Source of the DNA: Amyloporia xantha
Lineage: Eukaryota > Basidiomycota > Agaricomycetes > Polyporales > Adustoporiaceae
Direction: 5' to 3'
DNA length: 64,000 nucleotides
Assembly: GCA_036971615.1 (NCBI GenBank)
Contig: JAYKKR010000026.1
Coordinates: 558,001 to 622,000 of the forward strand
The translations under genes were made by a program, and so were the position numbers. Every line of letters begins with the position of its first letter. The first letter of the stretch is position 1. Below, piece by piece: positions 35,102 to 45,722 of this stretch. A model generated the notes under the pieces. It made no database searches. It saw nothing but the letters and a program-made list of their open reading frames with translations, and had not been told where the DNA came from.

Positions 35102-37931
35102 ATGAATTCGCCACCGGGCGGCCTGGGGGGCTCTGATCTGGAGGCCTCTGACCTAGAGGCCTCTGACCAGGGGCCCTCTAACGCGTCCCCGGCCTCGCAC
35201 CTGCCTGCTTCTAACGTACCAGCCTCCCATGGGCTTCCTTCCGACGGGCCAACCTCTCACCTGGCACTTGTTTCTCCTGCACGACAAAAATCTATTGCTC
35301 AACACACAGAAGAGAAAAACACCCAGAGAGACAATGACAAAAACCTAGCGGCGTGGAAAGCAGAACTGGAAGGGCATATTCATATATTTGATGCTCCTCT
35401 AGACGAGTACTTGGCTGTCTTTTCCCCGAGCCGAGAGCAATACCGAACGCCGCCGAGACTTGATAACAGGTTCGCAGATGTCCCGAATCAGAAAGGGCGA
35501 GAGTTGTCCATGTACACCCCTATTGTGAGTGGATGGTTGTGATGTGCTCGACTCGAATACACTGTGCTGATATTTTCGTAGATCAATGCTCTTCAGGCCT
35601 TAGTCAAGGACTTTCCAAGGGACAAGCGGCCGGCCTTTTACAACAATAACAATCACTCAATCAGGTTTCCGTACAGATCGTTCGAGAAAGAACATCATAA
35701 AACGAGACCTGACATTATCATGTCCCATCCTGGCGAACATGTGGACACGCTGAAACACGCGCGATGGCAACAAATATCTATGGTCTTTGAAGCGAAAGCC
35801 ACGCAAGCAGAAGATCCGATGCTGAGCGCAAGCGACACGCACAAAGCGACCATGGTTCAAATTGCCAAGAATGCTCGGAATCTACTGGTGGTTCACGGAA
35901 GACTGTTTTCCTTCGTCGTTGGAATCTATGGGCACACTGCGCGCATCATGCGCTTTGACCGTGCGGCGGCTGTGGTCTCACGACCGTTCGACTATGTGCA
36001 AGATCCGCACATTTTGCGAAAATTTCTATGGCGATTCGTTCATCCAGAGTCGGAATTATGTGGCGTCCTCGGTGACGATCCAACGATACGAATGCCTGTC
36101 AGTGCGGAATACGATTGGGTCTCACGGATGCTCAGAGAGCACATGAGTATTGCGTTCACCCAGGATCATCGGGATGCTTGTCGCTTGGTTGTTGTCGAGG
36201 CAGACGACGGAACAGTCAAGCGATACTTTACTTTCCGCTTGTTGTTCATCAATCCGCGGCTCTTTTCACGCGGGACGATGGTATTCGAAGCCCTCCTGGA
36301 AGACGATACTAGCGGGACAACGTACATTCTGAAGAATTACTGGAGACAAGGCGCCCGTACCTCTGAGATCCAATTCTATGAAGACATCAGGGCCGGCGTC
36401 ACTGATGATGCAGAGGCGGCTCTCTTTGGTGTTGCCCAGTTCGAGCTGGGGGTGGATCTAGGCAAACGGGAGGCTCCCACTGATGACTATCGGTCAATAT
36501 TGCTATCTCAAGTCACAACCGCCTCTTCTGAGGATGTTTCGAATTCATCTCAAGGGTCTGAAGATATCGCTGGAGCTCAATCACAGTCTGCTGCTGGTGA
36601 AGGGTCCAATGTCGTTCGTGTCGGTCATTGGACGACATCATGCATAGGCGACAAGCTTTCAGCACCATACAAGGAACGTAGTCATACGCGACTGGTTCTC
36701 CGGTCGGTTGGGAGGCCACTACACTCATTCAGGACGACGAAGGAATTGATAGAGGCCTTACGGGATGCTATTGTTGGTGGGTGAATATCAATCCTATCGC
36801 TCCAATCATTGCTGATCGTACATGCTGCCACATGTGCAGGACACCAACGAGTATATGCCGCCGGTGTTTTGCAACGTGATATCCACGATGGGAATGTCAT
36901 GATCGCCACACCAACCCCTTCAAAGGATTTATTTCAGATTTCGACCGCAGCTTCAACTGGAAGAGGTTCCTCCAATTAAGAAACTGGCAGGTTACTCTGG
37001 AAAGCTGGAAGACATTTGTCAGCGCCGGCCTAGGAATAATAGCAGAAAATTCACATTATTCGTATTCAGACGTTGCTGCAGAGCTTCAAGATGGCCTCCT
37101 CCAAAGCCTATTAAAGGAACGAACGGTAAGCATAAATTCAACCAATGCAAATAATACGTACGCATGGCTCATGTGTGAGTGCAGGGTGGCACGTATTTTT
37201 TGGCCATAGATATTCTCATGGGACGCCATCGCTGCTCAACACCTATCCATGATGCCAGTCATGACCTTGAGTCATTCTATTGGGTACTGGTTTGGTTAAT
37301 TCTGCGTCATACAGCGCATGATCACCCAAAGGGAGCACTTGCATGCTCCACATTGTTTACTGCCGACAACGACGAGCGCTGCGCTGACGAGAAGTACAAG
37401 TGGTTGTCGAGGCAGACAATCTCCATAAAGGGAAATGGTCCTCTCACGAAATTACATGGTGATCTACAAGATCTCTACTTTCAAAGCGAGCATAGAAGAC
37501 AAACAGGACAAAGTCCAATTTTACTTACCCACACCGACATCCTGGCCCAATTCGATGTGGCGCTCGATTCCCCAGACTGGCCAACCGATGATCCTGCTAT
37601 TCCGTTTCAGTTACCCAGCAAAGCCGAGCAGAACACCTTCTCTGCGCCGACTATCACCAGGCTTCCCACCGGTCAGGTCGTCATTACCAGCCGCGGAACC
37701 CAACACCAACTGGAGCAGCTAGTTATAAACAGTTCATTCCAGTCTAGCAGCCGCAGAACCCTTCTTCCGAACAACTTCCCGCCGCAAAGTGGGGAAGTCC
37801 AGCCAAGAATTAGTGGCAACAATACCCGTTCTCAGACGGACGACGTACCCCTGAAGGAGTCCAACACGGGAAGCAAACGATCTATCAGTGACCAAGAGAA
37901 TGACCCGTTATCAAAAAGAGTCCGAAAATAA
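35102..37931 (+). pseudogene. FunK1-type protein kinase, copy F (frameshifted, QRD)
   Basis: Model 35102-35524, 35582-36776, 36840-37125, 37185-37931 sums to 2651 bases, one short of a multiple of three. It is closest to copy D. The N-terminus is longer (141 residues) with a repeat-like run of SDLEASDLEASD and PAS-x-LPASN units. Exon 2 is open with GRLFSFVVGIYGHTARIMRF, INPRLFSRGTMVFEA and a lysine in LKNYWR. Exon 3 reads LQRDIHDGNVMIA, so the catalytic His is Gln, and then loses one base near 36905-36915. After this the correct NPFKGFISDFDRSFNW continues in the next frame. Exon 4 (GGTYFLAIDIL, SHDLESFYWVLVWL) is open to the stop. Probably inactive as a kinase, though exon 2 remains intact. 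Confidence 0.8.
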
Positions 37932-38528
37932 CTCCTTTCAGCGACGACTAGATTCCGTGCTTCGTGGCCTGTGAAGTCAAGTTCCTGAATGATATCCCAG
38001 CCGGGAATCCGTCCTTTCGCCCCGTTTCCCTGTATTCCGTATATTCATACACTCGTTTAACAATATATCTCTGATACCATATCTGTCTCGTAGTCGATGC
38101 GAAATTGCGAATAAGTACTATAGTGTCATTGTCACCGCCATAGCCTAGTAGTAGTGCGCCGTGTATACCCCTGGGGGAAACTCCGCTGGTCGGAGGGCCG
38201 CTGGCTTCTTTCGTATTCCGGTAGTCCATTAGTGTACTAGCAGCATTACCGTCAAACAGGCTGATCCCATTCAGTTCAGCTCCTAGTAGTGGCGACGTTC
38301 TTGACGGGCCTGTCGAGAGCCGCACGTGAGGACTGAATCTGGTAGGAGCGCGCGCCGCTGCGGTGGCCGCGCCGTACGCTGGTCGCAGCGCGGCAGATTA
38401 GGACAGACTGGTAATGAAGAATATACTGACCAGAACTTGTGATTGGCAGTGATAGTTATATACGAATAATTCATGTCTTCAGGATTGACATGGACAATTT
38501 GAGTATTGAATTAGGCGCCGGTCCGGGT
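37932..38528. other. Spacer between FunK1 copies F and G
   Basis: The first about 200 bases match the flank of fragment F'. The stretch 38330-38400 is strongly GC-rich with CGCGCGCCGCTGCGG-type sequence and has no match in the E-F' spacer. No gene seen. Confidence 0.45.
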
Positions 38529-38544
38529 GTGGAACGATCACGTG
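38529..38544 (+). promoter_or_regulatory. Shared E-box motif upstream of FunK1 copy G
   Basis: GTGGAACGATCACGTG in gene sense, the exact reverse complement of the copy E site, 133 bases above the copy G start. Confidence 0.55.
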
Positions 38545-38676
38545 CCTTCTGCGACCACAAAGATGTGGCACGAAGGTCGCCACACCCAACACCTTTCCTT
38601 CCTACTCCCGATCGACTGCTCGAACATACACAAAAGAACGGCGTTGACATATAACTGACATATAAACTTCTTCATT

Positions 38677-41436
38677 ATGTCAAGCACTACCTCATCCTCC
38701 TCCTATAGTCTCTTCAATTCCACATCGCGGAGGGCATCCAGCCATTCCATCCTACCGTCCAATCCCACTTCGCAACAGGACCAGGCGAAAGAACCAGTGT
38801 TCGTCAGCCAGATAGATTGCAAAATTAATGTGTTTTGCGCCCACCCCAACCATTACCTCGAAGCATACGTCCCGAGCCAGGCTGGACCGTCATGTTGCAC
38901 ATTGCCACAAAAGGGCATCTTCGACTATACATGGGCGCCGGAAGACGATACGGGCCTCTGCACACGACTTGTAAGTCAATAATAATATCGCTGCTATTCT
39001 GCTAAATTCACATTGATCCAGGTACTTGGACTCGAGAAACTGGTCGCCCAATTTCACGATACAAAGCGTTTGTCCTTCGTGATAAACCGAAACAACTCTA
39101 TCAAGCTCCCATACAAGATGTGCGATGACGAGCAACATAGATCCACTCCTACCGTAATTGTCTCCCTTCCCGGTCAAGAAGCGTCGTCTTTATCGTCACC
39201 AGATTGGAGCAATATCGCCTTAGCTTTCGACGTGCTACCGCGGGATGAGGATGATCCCGTCGGAAAGCTTACTCTTGAACATGAAGAGACGATTATTCGA
39301 CTGTCGAAGCATGCGCGGAACATTTTGGTCTCGCAGAGTCGATTATTCGTCTTCGTCGTAGGCATCTACGGGTCTATCGCAAGGATCTTTCGATTTGACC
39401 ACAGTGCCGCTATTGTTTCGGAGCCATTCAATTATGTCGACGAACCTTCAATTATGCAGGGATTCCTTCAGCGTTTCGTCAACCCTTGTATGGAGGCCAA
39501 TAACGTGGTCGGCGCAGACCCAACAGTTCGAGTGCCGGACGACGAGGACATTCAATGGGCGGAAGATCTGTTGATGAAGAGTGGCAAGGGGCCTCTTACT
39601 CCTGAGGAACGCAGAGTGTGCCGATGGATGGCAATTGATGACCCTGCTGGACGCTCAGTGACATGTTTTGCCTTCAGACTGCAATACATCAATCCGCGTC
39701 TGTTCTCCCGGGCGTCCATGGTATGGGAGGCATTAGCGGAAGGTAGCACTGATGGAACTACTATCATCGTCAAGGATTCGTGGAGGCTGCTCTCGCACGT
39801 GTCCGAGTTGGATTTCTATGCGACGCTTCGCACAGGTCTCCACGAATCCCTAACAGAATTGGATGAAGAGCACAGTGATCTGCTGGACGAATCTGCCCTT
39901 CAGTTCGGGGTTGCCCAGTTCCTCTCCGGTGTGGATTTCGGCGAAATCGAGACTAACCGGCGATGGTCGTGCAAATCATCCTCGGGTGTTCAATCTGACG
40001 CATCACCTCTGGATATCAAATACCCTAATCCATCGGCCAGTGGTTGCTCTCACATACAGCATCCAGATGACGAGCAATCGCTTCCTTTGCCTGTCTGTCA
40101 TCAGACTCTCTCAGCCCGCCTCCGCAACCCGTCTTCGACGCTATGTCATGAGCGGAGCCACACGCGACTGGCGCTCAAAACGGTTGGAAGACCCATTTCT
40201 CGGTTCAAGAGCACACGAGAGTTAGTAGAGGCGTTGAGGGATGCAATCAAAGGTAAGCATTTATTCTGTCATTAGATAGTCCACCGCATCTAATTGGAGC
40301 TTGGCTCCAGGGCATCGCGCCGCTTATAAGGCTGGTGTGCTACATCAAGATATCAGCGAAGGCAATGTGATGATTGCGGATGATGCCCCGTTCAAGGGAT
40401 TCATCGGCGACTTTGACTACAGCTTCAACTGGAAACACTTTCTTCGGGCGAATAATCTTGAAATAAGCCGCGATTGCTGGGAAGCGTACGTTGTGAGGAC
40501 GTACTGCGCGGAGAACGGCGAACGCAGTCGTTCTGACTTGTGCTCCAGCGAGGATGCCACGAGGATCGTGACACCGGTTGTGGAGAAGAAACCAAAAGCG
40601 CAGACGGTACGCTGGGTAGATGTTCGTGCATGCATGAAGTCCAGCTGATGGGTTGCTCCTAGGGAACCTTGTATTTCATGGCAATTGAAATCCTGGAAGG
40701 TACTGCTATGCACGAAGCCCGTCACGACCTGGAGTCATTCTATTGGCTACTAGTATGGCTTGTGCTCCGTCACACAGAGCATGACCATCCTAAGGGACGG
40801 AAAGCAGCCGCCACATTCTTCACACCGGAATACGAAGACGAATGCTCTGGCCAAAAACGCATCTGGCTGTTGAGATATAAATCATTCGCCATACCAGGCA
40901 ACTCTCCGCTTTCGTTCCTCCTGAGGGAATACGGGGAACTCTGTTCATCAAACTGCAGGATGGGCAAGTCTCCGGTGGTCCCGCTTACCTATGAAACTGT
41001 CCTTGCAAAGTTCGATGAAGCTCTCGCATGCGAAGATTGGCCTGTGGACGATGCTGCGATCCTTCGACCCGTTGCTCAACCTCAGCTCACATCAAGCAAA
41101 CATCGGGACGAGAAGATACGCGAGAAGATATTGGCCGCTGGCAGACAGGATCGACCCACCGGGCCAGCCCTCACTGATACCCAACTGTTCCTGCCTAACC
41201 TACCAGAGAATATCAGACGTATTCTAGCCGCCCAGGTGGCCCTGCAGGTAGCTTCTTGCGCGGACGTCCGAAATGGATTCAGGTACGCAGCACCCGTCGG
41301 AGACAACGTAGCAGAAGCGCCTCGGAGTCGATCCAGTAGCAAACGGACCCGTGTTGATCCCGATGAGGAGAGTTCACCGTCCAAGCGAGCAAGAAGAGCA
41401 GCCGGGCGAGGAAAAGGCTCCTTAAACGCGGTCTGA
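38677..41436 (+). CDS. FunK1-type protein kinase, copy G (intact)
   Basis: Exons 38677-38970, 39022-40252, 40311-40606 and 40663-41436 sum to 2595 bases (864 residues, in frame). It starts MSSTTSSSSYSLFNSTS and shows the KDSWR lysine, GTLYFMAIEIL, HEARHDLESFYW and a basic tail with SKRTR and SKRARR. The catalytic loop reads HQDISEGN: Arg of HRD is replaced by Gln, while the catalytic Asp and Asn remain and DFD follows. HRD-Arg normally contacts the activation-loop phosphate, so regulation may differ. Inverted partner of copy E, which keeps HRD. Between about 38761 and 39849 the two are indistinguishable by eye, including intron 1. Confidence 0.9.
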
Positions 41437-42695
41437 CAACATTCGCCCGGTCGTACATTCTTCAAGTCGCCAGAATGCCCCATATTTATTGTTATTTGCC
41501 GCCATCTCTGTATTCCATCACTTGCATCAGACCATTCCTTGTGCCTCCATGTCGTGTCCGCTTGGAGCAAGGCATCTCAAGTCTCGATCGAGGTCTCGAA
41601 TTCAACAGTCAGCCGTCAAGACAGATGCTGCATGCCGTGGCTCTGGATTGGTCGAAGGACGACGCGCTGAACCCAAGCCGCAGCGATCGACCTACGGCGA
41701 AGAGTGGCTCTGAGGCTCTCCAAAACCCACCGCCTTCGCGCTGGTCATATGCAGCCCTGCAGCGCTTCCTCACCGCCAGCTAAAGACTAGAGGACCTCTC
41801 GATGCTCAATTGGCACTGTGACTGTCTTGACGATGGTACATGTCTCGCGTTTCTGTTTTTTTGTATCTATCTGTTATCTGGCTGTACGTAGTGTTGATGA
41901 CAAGAATAGCGATAGCTGGAGGATATTCGGACTTTTATGTAGTGTATTTCTAGTTCATAACATCTATCTCAGGATTGTCGCAATTTATTCGAACGGTCAG
42001 GACAGCGAGTCCAGGTGCAGTCCACCAAATATATGATTGATTAGTCGACGTGAAGCCGCAAGAAACCGCGAGCAAGCCTAGTAGCTATGATGACGAGCTC
42101 GAGTCGGTGATGTGCAGCTTACGTCCCTGTTATATTCCACGACTTCCATGGACGTAGCTTTCGTCTTACATCCACATTTGTATCAGCTGGTTGCTCAGGC
42201 TGTAGCTATAGTCAAGCAGCCAATGTCAAATATTTTCGTCAGCGTGGGCTCATCCCTGGCTCCGAGGCTCCTTTTTCACTTCCGCCACCTCTCTCGCTCA
42301 CTCTTGTTTTTTGACTGCCCTGACTATGAGCGAGTACCAGTTGTGCGCATGCTGGAGTAGAAGGCACAGCTAGCTTGGTGACGCTCTTCCGCATCGAACA
42401 CGATCGTCAGCCTGACGTAAGTTGCTGGAATTTGTCGTCGACACGAATCACTCGGAAGCTCCATCTCAGAACTCGTTGAATTACGCAGGTGGCCATTCAA
42501 GGGTGCTTATGACTTCAATAAAACGATGCAGGAAAGAGAATAGGTAAGGTAGCAATTTTGTTGCAATTCAACCTTCGTAGAAAGCGAGGCATGCATCATG
42601 ATGGAGTAATTCTCCAGATTTCTCCTGCTATTCATTTTTGTTGAGGCGCAGTGCGTAGTCATGGTCCCTCCCATTGTCAAATGTGCCACGCATTT
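41437..42695. repeat. 3'-flank repeat block of FunK1 copy G
   Basis: Inverted homologue of 15062-16317 and 24755-25857. It contains open frames at 41475-41783 (with LEQGISSLDRGLEFNSQPSR, matched in the copy E flank) and at 42112-42360 (MQLTSLLYSTTS with KQPMSNI). Coding status is uncertain. Confidence 0.6.
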
Positions 42696-42979
42696 GCATG
42701 ACATCAGTCACGCCACTCTCTGTCCTGGACATGCAAAGCGCATCCGGTCTGCTCTTACCCGGATACGAAACGATGTTGGTGGCCACAATGCCCCCTGAAT
42801 GGCCGATTCACGGCTGCGACCGTTATGCTCTACGGCGTAGTCAGAGAAGACTAGGATCGTCTACGACGACCCACTCCTGTCATAGATACCTCCCCTGTCG
42901 CATTCCTGAGCTCATGAGCAGAAATCGGCATGTGTCGCGAAGTCCGGGTACTAGGTTGTCATTATTCGTATAAAATACG

Positions 42980-42993
42980 TGAGTCATGACTCA
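42980..42993. promoter_or_regulatory. Palindrome of two Gcn4/AP-1-type sites
   Basis: TGAGTCATGACTCA is a perfect 14-base palindrome made of two back-to-back TGAGTCA half-elements, lying just past the 3' end of the seven-helix gene. It may be chance; the nearest start codon is not close. Confidence 0.3.
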
Positions 42994-43035
42994 TGAGCAA
43001 GAACGTCAAGAAAGAACTCCGGGCATTGACAGATA

Positions 43036-44206
43036 TTATACCCCATCTCCGACGCTTCGTACGGATTTGGCATCAAGGTTAGACTGACTTGCGCTCTCCG
43101 CGCGCTCGACATCGCCCTCCATCCTGCCTCGCACGGTACGCAGAGCAAGTGCTGACATGGTTTCCAGTGCCTGATCCCTGGACCACGCCCGCCCCTGAAC
43201 CACACGCAACACGATCATCTGCGGGGAAATACACTGCCACAAGACAAGTCCATCAGTGATTATGTAAATCATGGCTGAGGAGAAATCCCGTACGGTGAAC
43301 ATCGCATATAGGCCTCCAAAGAAGATCTGGATGTCGCTCTCCAAACCGTACGAGACGAGCCATGCGATGCCTGCTATGGAATAGGGCAGCGCCGACTCGA
43401 CGACGATCCCGATGTACTTGTGCAGGCTGCTCTTCTTCTGGGGCACGTACACGGCTTTGCTGAGGTAGATGATCCGGCCGAGGATCAGACAGGTCAGGAT
43501 GATGTTCAGACCGATGGTAAGAGAGTAGTATGAGAGGCCAAATTTGACAGACAGCCCGCTGAAGAAATCGGCGCTGGGCGAGCCCGAGGAGTACAGGAGC
43601 AGGATGCCTAGAGCTGCGAAGACAGTTGCTCGCATCGACGAGGCATGATTAAGCTGAGACTTACCGAGGGTAGCGACGTAGATGATACAGGGGAAGATGA
43701 TAATCCGCACATCGTTCCACACGACATGGCATCGATAGATCTACGCACGGATGAAGTTGTGTACCTCTTACTCGAACATCACTCAGCTTACCATATACGC
43801 GTCTGCGAAGAGATTCAGCATGACCGTTGCCGTCGTGCCCATAGTCTGGTACCACACTGCCGCATAGTCTGCTAGGTAAGCCGCTGACCCACCAGGATAG
43901 TCGGCGTTGACGATCCACATCTCCTCTCCAAAGACTCCTTGCACAGCAACATAAATCGTGTTAAGGACTAGCAGCGCTATGCTGAAGAACGCAAGGAAAT
44001 TGTCGTATCGTGACCGCTTCCGACCACTCTCTGAATCAAACAATCGTGACATGGTCATGCAGAATAGTACTAGCTCGACACCTGAGAAACGACCGCATTA
44101 TGAGCCATTTTGGCTGGTCGTAAACTCTACCCACTACGTGCTCACCGTATAGGATGTCATTGAAGTTGTTACTAATATAGAATGCGTTTTGGAAGAGTGA
44201 GGACAT
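43036..44206 (-). CDS. Basidiomycete seven-helix membrane protein, copy 1 (intact)
   Basis: Exons 44206-44146, 44081-43792, 43740-43665, 43613-43294 and 43233-43036 sum to 945 bases (314 residues, in frame). It starts MSSLFQNAFYISNN and has about seven hydrophobic segments. A signature between segments 2 and 3 reads GEEMWIVNADYPGGSAAYL followed by VWYQTMGTT; an IYRCHVVWND motif lies in the next helix, then SALPYSIAGIAWLVSYGL and a cytoplasmic tail of about 60 residues after CISPQMIVLRVVQGRAW. The layout resembles the many receptor-like seven-helix proteins of unknown ligand in mushroom genomes; I cannot name the family. Two decayed relatives lie at 45723 and 62646 with the same exon borders, so this is the only working copy in view. 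Confidence 0.82.
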
Positions 44207-44854
44207 GATGGTGTGAAGCGATAGCAGAGAGACGTGTGAAGTTAGAAAGAAAGCGGCAGAGACAAGCTAGCCCGATGATATGTGAAGGCGAGAGCACTTT
44301 TGACCCGCAATGATGTCCGTGGAGTTCGAGCTGGCCTAACAGAGCATTTTGAGGTTATCTCGCCGGGACCAAGTTAGCATGTGTACACGTTCACGGTTGC
44401 TGCCGAGCTGTCTTGCCGCTCTCGGGGATCTTCTTTGACGGCGTCCGTTGGATACATGGCGGCTCCATTCGAGATGATTTCCTAGAAGCGACAAAGGGGA
44501 TGTCTACAGCATCACAGCTGCCATGCATGCATGAAGGGAATGCCAGAGTTGTCACGGTATCCAGGATTTATTGCTGATTATTCTTCGCGGATCTCCAGGC
44601 CGGTGACCTACGACAGGCGCGGACTTGTTCATCACAATGAATAGAGTTCAAATGCTGGTTAAAGTATCTGGTTCATGGTAAGATACTGGAGCACATGTGG
44701 AGTGGCAAAGCCGGTGCTATCAATGCCACCGCCGCCATACAAGTCATAGATGCCTATCAAATGTACGGAGAAAGAGTCATTGATAGGCCAAACAGGTAGC
44801 AGCTCCGGATTGTATAAGGTAGAGGAAGGATGCTCATCCGACTCGGACCACCCG
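44207..44854. other. Intergenic spacer
   Basis: Flank between the intact seven-helix gene and the left inverted arm. No gene or clear signal seen. Confidence 0.4.
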
Positions 44855-45722
44855 AGCACCAAATGAGCGCCTCGACGTCTCACGTGAATGAATCTCCACA
44901 GGGATCTTGCTCAAAGTTCAATCTCGATTTGGAATCGGCGCTCAGCCTCGTTGTTGTCAGAAGCCACAACTCGGAAGTCCTGCACTGGCATAAGAGGGCA
45001 GTGCGTCAAACCTTGCTCTTATAGCAGGCGTGTTTCAGATTGAATTTCGCGGTATGTGATGATGGGCCGCGAGAGCCAACAAGGATGACACTCGCTCACA
45101 GTAAGCGATTTTGTGCGTTTGATAAAGTACTATCAACGGGAGACATGCTGACATGGTCGCGCTGTGCGCAGTACTCCGGGCTGGCAACATCCTTCGCGAC
45201 CCGCTGTGTGTTTCACTCTATGTCAACACCAGCAATATGACACCGTATCCTATCCAGACTTGTTCGGTGTTTGCCACTCCGAGTTTCTGTGCATCTCTCG
45301 GAAGCATTCGCCTGTCACTGCCACTAATTGCTAGCAACCAGCTGTTTTAGTTCCCAAGAGGCAGCTTCCTATCTAATTCTTCTCTGACTCTCGACTCTGT
45401 GGTCGATAGCACTTGACGCTGTGATAAATTGTGTACTCGGTGCTATGATACCACGGTCTTCCTTGATAGGTTTATTTCTGGCGGCAGGGTCTCTAAGTAT
45501 GATGGTAGATAGCTGGCCATTGACGTGAGACCGATCTGGATTCTCTGCAACAATCCGCATTCCTTACATTGATCGTGGCGTCGCATATTAATCGAGACGG
45601 CCTCTGCACTTATGCCACTCAGGCTCTTCTAGCTTCTCTGGCGCAAACAAGCTCGAGGTGCGAACCGTTAATGGTACTGATACTGGCGGCATCCACTCAT
45701 TGGTTGCGATTACAGCAACACC

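Larger units (their letters stand above)
37345..42530 (-). repeat. Inverted segmental duplication, right arm (G side)
   Basis: Inverted counterpart of about 24760-30045: end of copy F, F-G spacer, copy G and its 3' flank. The F end is intact here whereas its partner F' is truncated at the breakpoint. Confidence 0.7.
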
